From Phoronis australis (taxonomy: Eukaryota; Phoronida; Phoronidae), in contig NMRA01000097.1 in assembly GCA_002633005.1 (NCBI GenBank), positions 853,931 through 917,930 of the forward strand: a DNA stretch of 64,000 nucleotides, given 5' to 3'. Position numbers and translations under genes: made by a program. Below the pieces are notes generated by a model. The model searched no databases. It was not told where the DNA came from and saw nothing but the letters and a program-made list of their open reading frames with translations. Each line of letters opens with the position of its first letter. The first letter of the stretch is position 1. Positions 24,459 through 37,290 of this stretch are shown piece after piece.

Positions 24459-27418
24459 TCAATATTGCTATTACTTCACCACACTGGCATCTAATCGTGC
24501 CCAGACGGGATAATTGTGAACAATCAATTGAAGCGGCATTAACTCTACGCTTTCTGTCAAAAAAGTTTTGATTCAGGCTATTTAATCATGACAAAATTGG
24601 TATTGTCACAAAATTCCATGTCACGTGACCATAAATTTTACGACGATCTTCGTCTGACGAAATGACAAACTGTCAGTTCTTTCCAAACCCAGAAATGACG
24701 TCTGCTTTAACTGAGGAACAATTTGAGTCTAATTTCATCATGGTATGTAACCTAAATCAATGTTTTTATGGAAAGCATGGGTTTAATGCTGCTATAATTC
24801 ACGTGGTATTTAGTCAGTAGTTCTTCACTGGGTCAAACAGACAGAAGCAAGCTAACAAATTATTATAATACTCGTCTTGTCTGATAAAAAAACTACAAGG
24901 CTGAACTGCAACTCCAAGATTACCTTGTGTGCTGGGTAAGCAATAACATAGTTAACAAAAACCTAATACTTAATGGGCAAAAAATAATTGTCTGTTTAGA
25001 AAATTGAGATGGAGCTTTTTGTAAAATCATTTTGGTTCAGATGGCATTTGCTTAGTACTTGCAGCACTCATTTTGAGTGTAACTTCCGTCCTGTAGTGGT
25101 CCAGCAACTTCTGCTTATATTGACAATGAGCCTTTTTGAAGGTAGACTTATTTTTTAGTTGTTTTTATCTACTTTGTAAGTATGTTCATTGACATTCCGT
25201 CCTAATCGATGATTCATAGATTTCTTGTATTTAAGCTTCGTTTTTATGTACAATTCCTGAACATTCCATCCTCTGTTTGCGCGACATGGTACTCTTTGCA
25301 TTTTGTCCATTCACACTCGTTATGAACTGTCTGCTGATCTACTAACACCATGCTGAGTTTTAATTGGAGCTCGATTTATTTTCAGATTCCTTTAACATTT
25401 AATTCTTCTTAGGTTTCACTTTGTGCGGTAGTCAAGAGAAAAAATTATCTTTGAATTTATATCTGTAGCTAGATAAAGTGGAAATATGAGTTTTCTTGGA
25501 ATGATAGCATTTTAAGTCGTTGTTTTTACTTTTTCTTGTTTAGAAAGCTACGGTACTGGCACCTGTCAAAAGTATTTAAGGTATTGTAGCAAAATCACCT
25601 TTACAAGTATACAGGAATTTCTCAGCCTTTGTTGTGAACTTGGTATCTATTCAAACGGTGATGTCGTGGTTGTGTTATGACTACCCACAGGCTTTTGATC
25701 GACTCCGTTCTGTGTCTCCATAAGTCGTAAAGATAAGCAATTGCCCATTTCCAAGTGAATTATTAAACATAGAGGGGCTGGATCTCTCATGCATTTACTG
25801 TATAGTTTTCATATGCTAATTTTATAGTTTAATTTTTACTAATTGCCTGTGATCATTTGGATTTGCATTAGGCCAAAAGAATTTCTGCTGAATAGTGTGG
25901 CAGCATGTCAACGCATTGTGTTGCTCTTAAATGCGATAAATATTTATGTAATGACGAATCATTAACACTGTCTTATATACATATATATAGATGTATGTCA
26001 AGGATAATAAACAAGAACTATTAAAGAAAATCTGCTGTTTTTCTAAGTGGCTTAAAGCTACCAACACAAGAGCGTAGACAGCATGTCGTGTTCCTTTAGC
26101 TATACATCATAGTACAGGGATTTACATGTACAGCTTCCGTTCCTCATGCACACAAGCCGGGTCTCTGTTCCTCAAGTTTGGCAAGATGGCACAAGTTTTC
26201 ATGAGATGCACTATCTCGGTTAAATCTGTCATTTTTAGAATCGCGACAAAACAAACTAATCTGAACGATGACTTGTGTACAAGTATGAGAAGGAAATGTG
26301 ACGATGGTAACCTGTATTACTCTGCATTGTAAGAATACCATGAAATCTCAAATGCTCTCCCTTCATAGTTTAGGGCACAAATGCCATGGGTGTTTCTCAA
26401 TGCCCACTCATCGAATAGAGTGCGTCACATGTCATCTTTGACACTTTTTACCCACCACCCTAGTCATGATATAAACCCCCTTTTATGGAAGAACCAAAAG
26501 TTTGTTGGATATTCCGTTTTTATTAGTGATTCTAATGAAAAACTAATGTCTTTATAGTCATAAGTTGCATTTGCTGCTGTTGTATTCAGTAATGAAATGA
26601 AGTAACACCATTTTAACAATCAAATCATACTGTGTTGGAAATATTCTAATCACCTGATGGCATTACCATGATTCCAACAGCAATCTGACTTGAGATCACC
26701 AAAAACAGTGTACTCATTGTTCAACCATAATCTGTAACATTTGCTTGGTATGCTACTTGGCTGTTTTCGTAAATTTAGATGTAGAAGTTTTGGTCCACAC
26801 TGATTTTAGTAAAAAAGCTCACTACAGAGGAGCTTGGATGTAAACGCCTTGGTTTACACACTTTTTTGTAAAAACCTCACTGTATGTGTAAGGGGATTAC
26901 TGGTGAAATGTGGGGGTAACGCGTCGTTGGGATCATGGACGCCCTGGAATATTGGTAACCCCATTTTGGACACCCTATTTTCGAAATACTGGATAAAGAC
27001 CTGCTCCTGATGTACTGTATATTCTGCTTATTCTAATTCTTTGCAGGAGATCTCGAGTAATCTATTATTTTCTAATCATTTGTTGGAAACTATATTTTGT
27101 GGCCGCAAAACAAACTTTCCCATACAACAATGACCAACATCAGGGCAGCTGGCATAAAAAACACGGTTATCTTAATATGAAATCACCTACAACCTTGAAA
27201 TATCTGATACATCTTGTGTCCAGTCATCTGAAATAGCCATCATTCTTTGTAAAATGGCACTGGGGTATTAAGACTGTTCAGTAGCAGACAAGCATTACCG
27301 TGAATGACAACTTTAAGTTGAGTGGTGCTGTACACTAATGTCATTACCTTACCCAACACTGACAGTGAAGATAACCGTGAACACAACAATGTGACGAAGA
27401 GACTCGGTGGACACACCT
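24459..27418. other. Kinesin 3' UTR and convergent intergenic region
   Basis: No coding exon is recognised. The first part is presumably the 3' UTR of the kinesin gene. An AATAAA at 26006-26011 is a plausible polyadenylation signal. Between about 26030 and the LSM6 3' end the sequence is AT-rich with no recognisable gene. The short open frames here (for example near 26126-26341 on both strands) overlap each other and resemble nothing known to me. Confidence 0.6.
26006..26011 (+). terminator. Possible polyadenylation signal of the kinesin gene
   Basis: AATAAA about 1.55 kb after the stop codon. Weaker variants lie closer, so the real cleavage site is uncertain. Confidence 0.35.
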
Positions 27419-27424
27419 TTTATT
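27419..27424 (-). terminator. Polyadenylation signal candidate for LSM6
   Basis: On the minus strand AATAAA lies about 120 bp past the LSM6 stop codon, a normal distance for a short mRNA. Confidence 0.5.
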
Positions 27425-27542
27425 ACAAAATGAAGATGAACAAATACTTCAGTGTAAAACAATAAAAACGATACGATAAAAAGGATCAATCGAATAGTCT
27501 TCTTCAGTCTCTGCAGTCTATACCAGTCATCCAAAGTAGTGG

Positions 27543-30500
27543 TTACCGCCTCCTCTGTGTGCTGATGTACAAAACTGTAAAAATGAAACCTATTAACAAA
27601 TAATTTCTGGTGAAAAACAGGATCCTATATGTGCTAGAGAAGTGTGTTCACATGATAAAGCACGGTTTGCAAGAAGTTATAACTTATGCATGCAAGCACT
27701 TCATTCGAGCCNGCCTCAGAGAAACAGGAAGTCCGAAAAAAGTAGAAAATGAAACAAAAGCAGTAACTATCAAAATTCGGCAAATGCACAATTCATAGCT
27801 TTGAACGTACACCGCTTTTTCTTAGTGGAAGGTCCACATTCTCAAAATTTCAAGCCCCCCGTCCATTTTTAGGCTGGGTGATGTGAACACAGTAACCTAC
27901 CATTGTTTCCCCTGATGAACGCGTCGCCATATTTATTCTTCAACTGTCCATTAACGTACTCTTCTGTCTGCTCCAAAGCTATGTTCATGTACCCATCAAG
28001 GCAGGACAACACACCTGCAATTAAAATACTTGATTATCCATCCACTTGAACACTGTCTACACAAATCTTATGGACCGTCTAACTAATAACAGTAATTTCA
28101 TCTCCTCAACACCTGTCCTTCATGGATGCTGTACCAAGAGAAGTCTACCTATCACGAGATTTAAGCATCCTCACTTTCACATACTTAAGGCCTCATTCAT
28201 CTAAGGAGAGATTTTTCAGGAGAGAGGAAATCATCTTCCTCTCCCCCATCGCCACTAATAGCACCCCCACCCCCGTCGGCACCCCTCATCAACTTTGCCA
28301 AGTAAGTACCTAAAACTAATGTCCTGTATTGCTCCAAATCGTTGCCTGTGTTTGTTTCAAGTGATTCTAACCTCGGAAAGATTATTAGTCACTTGATGGA
28401 TATTTTTGAGCCTGACGAGGGAAATTTCATAATTTTTTCAAATATTTTGGGAGGAGTTTGGGCTAATATTTGGCCCCAAAATAGAGGATTCTGTACTTGA
28501 AAATAAATTATAGTTCACTCTCACTAGACTAGAAAATATTAATTGATTTACTCACTGTTCATTTTTGGCTAAAACAGACATTTAAAGAGTTCCGGGAGGT
28601 TTGTTGTTACTTGATGTGTTGTGTAAACTTGTGTGTATGGTTGTTTTGTCAAAGCCAATCCACACAACCATTTTTTTAATTCCCACAGTCAATCTCAGTA
28701 ATTTGCTGAACTCTTTTCAATTGTCAAAGGTGCCAAACTTGAATTTTGATGGTGATGTAGAAAAATCCACCAGTACTGAGACTTGAACCGGGTATCTCTA
28801 GTGCGTAAGTACACTTTTTGTCCATTACCAAGCGGTTTAGAGAGGCTTTTTTCAACAGTACGCCACACTCGGAATCAGATTTCACGTGTTCTGGGGGTGA
28901 CTAAGTCTCCTTTCGCCTTCTGCCAGCGAGTCCAGGATCTCACTGTAGATTCACAACAGTTTTGTATCACGACTTTCAGTTTGTATGCTCGACTTTCACG
29001 CTGGGAACCCTGGTTCAATTCTTGGTATTGATTTCTCAACATTGATTTCTCATTCACTTCTTTTTCCCCTTGTTGTGCCTACTACTCTCACCAGGGGATG
29101 TGACGTCTTATCCCCTGTCACGAGCAATGCAAAAATGGCTAGTAGCTGATTTGGGAAACTGAACAAAGGACTAGTCTTCTTCTTCTTCTTCTTACGGTTT
29201 CAAAAAATGATCAAAATACTGATCCTTATATGTTAGTGATAAACTGAACTGTGCATAACTATGAAAATAAAAGCAAAACAAAGTGCGGTATAGTGCCAGA
29301 ATAAAATTAATTTGTTTACTGAGTAAGGTTGATGTTAGCCTTGGTACAAAGCTGTATATAAATATACAACTTTGCAACGATGTGGGTAAAAAAGTGGTAA
29401 GATAATATCTGACACAAAATTAGTGCCGTTAAAAACTACTGTTTTCCTTGAGTAAACAAAATTATTTAACAAGGTTGGAAAAAATGGCGTTCTACCAATA
29501 TTCTGCTGCTAAAGTTGTGGAGCGATCTTTAGCGACGGGTTTCGGCGCCATGAAATATTGCGTCACCAATTGGCCAGTTTCTTTTGTTGCCGATTTTTTA
29601 ATCAACTGCTGTTCTTTCACGAGCTTGCATACACGTCACAACAAATTATTGGAACTGGTTTCACATCATTACAAGTTTTTAGAATTTCGATACCGAAAAA
29701 CCGAATTTCAGAACAAATTTTGCTTCTCCGAAGTTGTCGCGAAAATTTAGGAAATGGCGCATAACACAAACATATTGTTTTCAAAACGACGACATACTTT
29801 TCATTGTTAGAAAAGGCGGAGAGTTACGCAAGAAAATGACGTTTATTGCATTGTTTTTCACTTAAACGGCTGTAACGGGCAAGGTGAGTATCGGTTGATT
29901 CCCAGATTTTGCATGCACCCTGTCCGGTCTTTAGCTTAAACATTTTGATACAAGTTTCACGGCGCAGAACTACCCTGACTGCGTGCAATTTCGGGGTCTA
30001 CGGAAGAAATACACACAGTGGTACCTAGCTGTATTTTGACGACAGTCTTCATACAGTTAGCTGGCTGGCTAGGTTGATGTTAGGCAATGACCATCGCCTC
30101 TGTTGGCCCGAACCAGAGACGATGCAGCTTTTGTAGGCGCTCCATACGCCGGAAGCTTTTCGGCGAATTATGCCTCGCACCGACTAAACCATCAAAGTCG
30201 CGTTGTAATAAATACCCTTTGCGCATAGAGGAACACCTTAGGAGGTTGTCGATGTGTTTAATTCCTTCCAACTCGAACACATACTCCCGTTATCAAACTT
30301 TTTCTTCGAGCAGTCCCTATTTCAGTTCCCAAAATCGTGAACTCAACATTTTCACTCGGCGCATGCCAAGAGTTTCTTTTACCAGGCCGAAGGTGTCAGA
30401 AGTTGTGGTCCTACTGGTGAACTTTGAAAGCTGAAGTTCCCGCCCTTTGCGTACATGCTGCCGGGAACCAGCCATGCATATGCCGTGTTGTTAAACATTA

Positions 30501-31204
30501 AAATTTCAAATATGTGCGCAAAGACTATTAAATGTCATATCAACAGCATTTATTTTTATCAAATACAAACAATAATTCATTGAAATACAATCAAGTAACG
30601 CCAATTAAAGACAACTATAAGAGGTGGCATTTTGGAAACAAACATTTGACTGACAAGACCGCAATGGATCACCTTTGGCCTATTTAAAGATTGAGGTCAT
30701 GAAGTCACATCACCTAGCGAGCACGGTAAAAATTGGAGCGTGCGCAGTATAAAAATGGTGAGTTCACAATTTTGGGAACTGAACGAGTGACTGCTCGAAC
30801 AAAAAGTTCGATAACGGAAGTATTTGTTCAAGTTGGAAAGAATTAAACACACCGCCAACCTCCTAAGGTGTCCCTCTATACGCAAAAGGTATATATAACA
30901 ACGTGACTTTCATGCTTTAGCCAGTGCGAGGCATAATTCGCCGAAAATCTTCCGGCGTATGGAGTGCCTACAGGAGCTGCATCGCCTCTGCCTCTGGTTC
31001 GGGCTAACAGAGGCGATGGTCATTGCCTAGGTTGATGTTTGAGATGTGAACATCTCTCTAGTCAGAAACAGGAACAGTTGTGTTTTAAAGATTGCTAAGT
31101 AACTTCCTCTACAAACCTCTGTAATCGACACCAGAATTCAACTTTACAACAACAGGTCTTCCAATAATTTGCTTCAAAAAGTCGCTTGGAGTTTTACGGC
31201 TCAT
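27543..31204 (-). CDS. LSM6: U6 snRNA-associated Sm-like protein LSm6
   Basis: Subunit of the LSm1-7 ring (mRNA decapping, cytoplasm) and the LSm2-8 ring (U6 snRNA binding, nucleus). Coding exons in transcription order: 31204-31117, 28014-27901, 27574-27543. They join in phase 1 both times to give 77 residues. Exon 1 starts MSRKTPSDFLKQIIGRPVVV, two residues shorter than the human N terminus (MSLRKQTPSDF). Exon 2 carries the Sm core GVLSCLDGYMNIALEQTEEY and ends YGDAFIRGN. Exon 3 reads VLYISTQRRR and then TAA. Identity to human LSm6 is very high as recalled. Intron 1 is about 3.1 kb and contains a long inverted-repeat element and a SINE-like head. Human LSm6 is 80 residues, so the gene looks complete. 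Confidence 0.96.
28767..28845 (-). repeat. tRNA-derived SINE-like head in LSM6 intron 1
   Basis: On the minus strand, ACCGCTTGGTAATGGAC resembles a pol III A-box and CCGGTTCAAGTCTC a B-box (GGTTCAANTCC type), about 50 bp apart. The arms do not form a full cloverleaf, so a SINE fragment fits better than a tRNA gene. Confidence 0.4.
30082..31028. mobile_element. Long-TIR foldback element with 11-bp target-site duplication (MULE-like)
   Basis: The ends AGGCAATGACCATCGCC and GGCGATGGTCATTGCCT are inverted complements. They are flanked by the direct repeat AGGTTGATGTT (30071-30081 and 31029-31039). The arms pair over roughly 290 bp (about 30082-30370 with 30735-31028) with scattered mismatches. 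Internal landmarks such as GCATAATTCGCCGAAAA occur in opposite orientation in the two arms. Long inverted repeats with 9-11 bp duplications are typical of Mutator-like elements. No transposase frame is present, so this is a non-autonomous copy. It lies at the 5' end of LSM6 intron 1, within about 90 bp of the exon 1 donor. Confidence 0.8.
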
Positions 31205-31860
31205 GTTTCTTACCCAAGGTGCAGAAACGGAAATGAATATGTGGCGCTACAATTCATAAACCTTGACAAACTTTTACTCTACTTTCATGCATAAAACTTT
31301 CAAAATAGGAAGAAAATATATTTTTTTGCGAAATATGTCACTGTTCGTGTCTCAGATTAATTCTTTTTGGGACGGCAATTACTTTTGACTTCAAAGTCGT
31401 CTTACGTGACCTAAAGTCACGTGATTTAGTCAAAATGGCGACCTCCTGTTGGAAGCTGACGCTTGCAATGATGAGAAACGGAATGTTGGTGCCTACCTAC
31501 CTTCTTGTATTTTCCATGTTTTTTTCCGTGTTTTCCATGTATTTATTGGTTAAGTGGGGAACTATTTAGTTTTAACATTAAACATCCCGTTAAAGTATCT
31601 TTGTCTCATTAACTTTGTGAAAATGTTCGTTAAGTTTGTTTATTCCTGGACCTGTTAGTGTTAACCACACCTGTTGTCGGTTGACGTTTTGACTTGTGGC
31701 TGACTTCCCAGTTTAACCAGGAGACAATGTTTCGACAAGTCACGTGTTTACCTCGTAGTCCAATGTTGGGCGGTGGCATGCAACCGAGTTTCGAATTGAT
31801 CCAACTACTGTTCGTGGCTGGTGTGATTCTACCGGCAAAATACAACTGACGTTAATCTTT
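31205..31860. promoter_or_regulatory. LSM6/HSCB divergent promoter region (first part)
   Basis: This 1.38 kb spacer (31205-32582) separates the LSM6 and HSCB start codons. It contains an E-box CACGTG at 31418-31423 and, directly after, CAAAATGGCGAC (31431-31442), which matches the YY1 initiator-type motif often found at housekeeping promoters. No TATA box is obvious. A bidirectional promoter is an inference. Confidence 0.4.
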
Positions 31861-31899
31861 GGACAAGTCTAACCCTAACCTAGACAAGGTCTATCGTTT

Positions 31900-32275
31900 C
31901 TACTGGCATTGGAACAGTTTTGACGAATTATGCCTCGCACTGACTAAAACATCAAAGTCACATTGTTATGAATACCGTTTACGTATAGAGGGACACCTTA
32001 GGAGGCTGTCGTTGTATTTACAATTCCTTCCAATTCGAAAAATTCTCCCATTATCAAACTTTTTCTTTGAGCTGTCCTTCGTTAAGTTCCCAAAATCAGA
32101 AACTCGTCATTTTTAACACTGCGCGCGATGACCTCCTAAGGTGTCCCTCTATGCGCAAAAAGTATTTTTTACAACGTTACTGATGTTTTAGTCAGTGCGA
32201 GGCATAATTCTCCGAAAAGCTTCCTGTGTATGAAGCACCTATATGAACTCTACCGTCCTACTGGCATAGGTGGTC
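31900..32275. repeat. Decayed second copy of the long-TIR element
   Basis: GACGAATTATGCCTCGCACT near 31921 and, inverted, AGTGCGAGGCATAATTCTCC near 32196-32216 mirror the arms of the element at 30082-31028. GGACACCTTAGGAGG and CCTCCTAAGGTGTCC recur inside. The arms are shorter and the centre is reduced. No clear target-site duplication remains. It lies about 300 bp upstream of the HSCB start codon. Confidence 0.65.
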
Positions 32276-32582
32276 ACTGTCTAACCGTTACCCTAACCCT
32301 AAACCTGTGGCTGAAAGTCCTAAACCCTTTGAAGGATCTTTTGGCTAGTTATATGAAACTAATAAACATCTCTAGAAGCATACTGTTTGCAGTTGTGGGT
32401 ACATTTCAACAATTTACATTGCTCTTGTTGAATTTCATATCCATAGTCTGCAAACGGAGGAGTAAGTTTCAGTGATATCGCTCACTTCGATTTTCTGTTC
32501 TCAAACTTTTTAAGTTCACAGCAACAAAGATTTTTATGTCGCTAATTGTTCCCAAGTTCTTCAAGGAACTTTTATTCGTTAT

Positions 32583-34465
32583 ATGTTTCATTCCAGATTC
32601 CAGGCATCATTAAATGCAAGAAACTTTTATCCTGATGTAAGAACTGGACAAGCTCTTCTGTTCAACTTTCGGTGTGCACAGTCAGTTAACTACAGTAAAA
32701 ACTGCAATGTCCAGTGCTGGAAATGTGGACGGAAGACTGACGTCAGCACGGAAGAGCGGTTTATTTGCTCTGGATGCCAGACAATACAGCCACCACACCC
32801 GTGTCTGAATCATTTTGACGTGATCGGAACAGAGGAAACGTTCAATCTGGATGTGAAGAAGTTAACTTCAACATTCAGGAAACTCCAAATGGAGTTACAT
32901 CCTGATAAGTTTTCACAGAAGTCTAAGGTGAATATTTGAAGATCTTCGTCCTTGTGTTATGAAAACTGAAATGGGCTTTGCAAGTCTATGGTGAACAACC
33001 AATATTTCTGTAAACTTAAGTAGTTATTGTAAGGATAAGATAAATGATACCTTAAATTGATTTTTGCTCAATTATGGTTATTGTTAAATAAATTCAATCA
33101 GACATTCATAGAAATGGCGTGAAAGTTTAGTTATATCAAGTAGTTATGTTAAAAATCCCCACTAATTTCAGACATAAATAATTGCCAAAACCATCTTTTT
33201 CAGTTTTAAGAGACTTCTACCATTGTTGTGATTTCCCATAATTTTTCTAAATGGTGTAAAGAACTTGGAAACGGTACTGGTTTACTTTGGTATTTACCTA
33301 TCTTGCATGAAAAAACAAAATAAATTTTACTTGTCAAATTCTGTCTTGAATTGGGGAAGGTTTACAGTATTGCTAGTGAAACTACAACTCTCGCCTGTTA
33401 CGTAACAAGTGTGAAGGATCAAGTTCTCATGGAATGTTGCTAGAGTTGTTATTGTAGCTGACTGGTTTCTGTAGTATAGATCACAATTTTTTTTTTTGGT
33501 CGAACAGGCAGCGTGCACAATATTCCAAAGTTACACAGTCAGTATTTTAATTCATTTACAAACAACAGGATGGGGCTGACGAATAAACTGTAGGTCCTTT
33601 CTTCATGCCTTGTGTTTGCCAGCCCACTTGCCACTCCCACTGTAGCGCCACCTTTCCATCTGAGGAAAAGTTAGATATCCATATCTCACTTGGCACCTGG
33701 CCACCCTTTGTCATCCTCCAGGTGTTGATGCACTGTCCTGTTGCCCTTGGTTGGCCAATGTGCTCATGCTCAGTGCTGGACAAAAATATTTGTCTCTAGT
33801 ACTCTTCATTTGTTTAGCAGACAGTGTGACTGACAAGAGAATTTCTATTTTATTAAATACCTCCAATAAAGTAAGGATTAAACCGTTTTAGTTATTACAA
33901 GCACGGATTGTGGTGTGTCAATGTCGTTAAAAACAAACTTTGCTGAAACTCCATTGTTTGGCAAAAAGTAAACATCTTTTGGAAAATGGCCAATTTGGTG
34001 TTTATTTTGGTCTGGAATAAGTGAAGAATTGTCGTAATATGAATTTAACAGTGCAGCTTTCTGAGTTCTGATATTTTGTCATTTCAGGAAGAGAAAGAAT
34101 TCTCAGCTTTACAGTCATCTTTACTCAACAAAGCCTACTTCACTCTATTGAAGCCAGTATCCAGAGGATTGTATATGCTTGAACTCAACGGAAAAGCGGT
34201 GGAGGAAGGGGAGGTAATTATGGACCCGGAATTCCTCATGGATGTCATGGAAACCAATGAAAAAATCAACAACGAAGAGAACACAGATACTTTAAAAAGG
34301 ATAGAGGAACAGAATGTTCAATTGTTGGACAAGATTTTGATGGAAGTTTCTCAGTGTTTTGAGAGAGGTGATGTGGAGAAAGCAAGAGAGCTGTTGACAA
34401 AGATCAAGTATTATTCCAACATTGATGAAAAGATAAAAGAGATCTTTCAGTCTAAATTAGGATAG
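32583..34465 (+). CDS. HSCB: Iron-sulfur cluster co-chaperone HscB, mitochondrial
   Basis: J-domain co-chaperone that delivers the ISCU scaffold with its Fe-S cluster to HSPA9 in the mitochondrial matrix. Exons 32583-32927 and 34088-34465 join in phase 0 to give 240 residues (human: 235). The N terminus MFHSRFQASLNARNFYP has arginines and no acidic residue before position 18, as expected for a matrix-targeting sequence. A zinc-binding pair CWKC...CSGC follows at about residues 45-67. The J-domain has HPDK (about residue 108) and continues across the intron (FSQKSK / EEKEFSALQSSLL). NKAYFTLLKPVSRGLYML and the C-terminal helices (REL...KIKYYSNIDEKIKEIF) match the family. The ATG at 32583 is chosen because no upstream in-frame coding is visible. 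An upstream exon cannot be excluded. Confidence 0.95.
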
Positions 34466-35803
34466 CGTTCTACCTAATGTTGATATTTTTTATTTATTTT
34501 TACAGTTTAGTTTTAATGTTTTTAATTGTATATTGACTGTTTACATATTAATGTATGAGTGTTGTGTTCTAGTTAGTCACAAACCACAATGTCCAAAACA
34601 CAATATCTTTTTGTGGCTTGTCACATGGCTGAGAAACCAAAAAACTTACACTGTGCAATAAGCCTACATACAGTAGTTTTCAAAGTAAACTAGACAATGT
34701 GGAAATTCCATGCCCTACTGCTACTAAATATCCATTTTCTTTTTCTACTAGAATCTGTTTTAATTCTAGCGATATCTCAACAAAATTTTCAGTTGTTGCT
34801 CCATCCACGTTGGCGAAATTGTGACAATTAACTGTACAAGTCTATTACATATTAAATATACAATTAGCGACTTGGCGCAATAATGTAACATTAACTCCAC
34901 CAAAGATTTGACAAAAATACTACTTTATCGTGACAAGGCTCAACGACTAAACTGCCAATTATTTCTGGAAAGAAATTAGGCATAGTTCTTTTGAGGCCAG
35001 TACAATTAAAAACTACTGTACAGTCCGTCCTAGTAAACAGCAGACGCATGTTGCAGACGTCTGCTTCATCATCATGCTACCATAGTTGCTTACTTTTGCC
35101 TAACTTTTGTTCCTATGTTTATGTTGAAGAGATCATTTTATAGACCTTATTCATGCATTTACCATTTTAAAAAAGCCTCTTTAGGTTTAAAAAAACATGT
35201 ATTTGAGACATAAATATAATGAGGTACGCGAAAAATTGCGTTTTGCACTGTGATTATGCGCAGAATGCATTGGTTTTTAAAACCTTAAAGGAGGCTCCTT
35301 GTAATATGGCGACTGCGTGAATAATGAGTATACTAAAGACTGTGATGTGATAATCATGAACACAGGAACACACATCACATCCACCAACAATTACGTGAAA
35401 TGCACTTTGTTCTTGGTCTTTACATCAAATCCAGTGTGATCCTTATCACAAGGTTATGTTGTTTCAATCAACAGGATTTTGTGTGTGTGCCGCTGTAGTG
35501 CAGGTCGCAACACTGAATGACATGACCATAATGAAGTATAGGATTGAAAATTTCACTTCCATGGTCGGGAATATTTTTAAAATGCTGAATTCTGTAAGAT
35601 GGCAAATTCATTGTTAATTGTATTGCAGTGATAAGTTGTTGCATTGTTTAATGCTTCGTTGAAATCGCAACTGAATGTGGTTTCCAAATGTTTAGCCAAA
35701 AACAAGACCATTGAATTTTATCGCCCCCACCTCTGTAAATGATCAACTTTGTCTCTGTGTAGTGATCGATAACTCAATACAGAAGCATGTGAATTTAAAA
35801 TAC
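34466..35803. other. HSCB 3' UTR and convergent spacer
   Basis: AT-rich sequence between the HSCB stop codon and the probable 3' end of the CREB3-like gene. No gene is recognised. An inverted-repeat element lies at 35139-35332. Confidence 0.5.
35139..35332. mobile_element. Short foldback MITE (194 bp)
   Basis: The left arm TATAGACCTTATTCATGCAT ... GCCTCTTTAGG pairs with the right arm read inverted (TATACTCATTATTCACGCAG ... GCCTCCTTTAAGG) over about 60 bp, with mismatches and small gaps. TA dinucleotides bound both ends. There is no coding capacity. It lies between HSCB and the CREB3-like gene. Confidence 0.6.
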
Positions 35804-35809
35804 TTTATT
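35804..35809 (-). terminator. Possible polyadenylation signal of the CREB3-like gene
   Basis: Minus-strand AATAAA about 1.5 kb past the stop codon. Other AATAAA copies lie nearer (around 36572 and 36655), so the 3' UTR length is not certain. Confidence 0.35.
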
Positions 35810-37290
35810 CATATCTGAAAACTAAAACACTGTACAACAACTTACACAGAAGCCAACCAATCAAAACACAAATTAGCAGAAACATGCTGACTGTTCTACT
35901 TATATGTTTACAAATCCAACAACAAATAAAGCCCCGCCCAGCGCCATCTTCAAAAATCATAGATTGATTCAGTCCATTTGGCACAAGTCAGTTGAGACTA
36001 TTGTGCAAAGAGTACAGACAGTGTTACCACAGTCTCCCCTTTCCAGAGTCCCCAAGCAAAAGAAGCTGGTTAAAAAAGTAAACACTCCAGTTCATGGTCC
36101 ATTATTCCAAATGCAGAGGTACATTCAGGGTCAGTAATTGGGAAATGGAGTTGTCACCTATTGACAAAAGAAATTCTCAAGTGGTTTTTTAGTTTAATGG
36201 TATTTACAGAGGTTACTGGCCACAACTGACCAAATCAAGAGCATATGCCAAGCAAAATTCAGCTTTGAGTAAGCAGAGACTACAAAAATCCCAAAAATAT
36301 GAAAGACATGGAGTTAATCTATTTACAATTAGTTGAACGCGTACGATAAAATTTAATAATATCTCTTCAGTTCCAGCTATATTTACATTGCACATTCAAA
36401 GAGTTAAAGTTATGACCCAGAACATGCAGGATGTTTGATGGCCTGGGGTCCGATTCATGAAGTCAGAAATTTGGTCCTAAACTCCTCATAACTATTTCTG
36501 AATAATATTTAAAACTCGCTTGAGCAAAAGTACAAAGTACCTGAGAATATACCCACATTTGCTACGTACTGAGATTTATTTGAAAAAAAAAAATATTATT
36601 ACAAGGCCAAAATAATTACAAGGCCATGATGTGTCAATAATTACACGACTAAACTTTTATTCAGTAATTGTGAAGAGGGAGTCCAAGACCACATTTCTGA
36701 CTCGAATTACTTTTCACGAAATAGATGCCAAGAATATATGGAATAACCCTACCTTCTCGCATTAACAATCGTCATTTACACAGCTACACGTATATTTTAA
36801 AGGGGAATTTTTATCACGAGAGCTCACGAGAGCACAAATTCACTAATTACTAGGTAAGAGTAAAACACGCAATCACAAACTTTTAACATCTCATGTAAAA
36901 CTCTAGTGCCTCGTAACCCTGTTCTTGGACCATACCTAGTTGACCCAATTTTCTTGACCCGGTTATCCGGTCAAAGGTCAGGTGTACACACAGGTAAAGT
37001 TTCTACTTAGTGCAAATATTACGCTTATACAAAGGATTTGTAATCTCCTTTGACAAATGAAGTAGAACTAAGTGGAATGCATGAAATATCATTTCAAACA
37101 GTGCCGCTGATGCAGTTTTGTAGCACATCAAAATGAGCTGCTTTCCTCCCATCAACCCATCAAGGAATGCCCTTTTAAGTAGACGGACTTTACTTTAATT
37201 AAAATCAGCGCACTATTCTTTGTGTAACTACATTGGTGACCTTAAATAAAAATGGCAAACAATGATTAATCTTGTGCATTAAATGTGACA

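Noticed and set aside
30087-30434. 115-codon open frame in LSM6 intron 1
   Set aside because: It lies inside one arm of the inverted-repeat element, and decayed relatives of the element do not preserve the frame.
33556-33799. Overlapping open frames on both strands inside the HSCB intron
   Set aside because: No family similarity is recognised and no paired splice sites are seen. Probably a repeat fragment.
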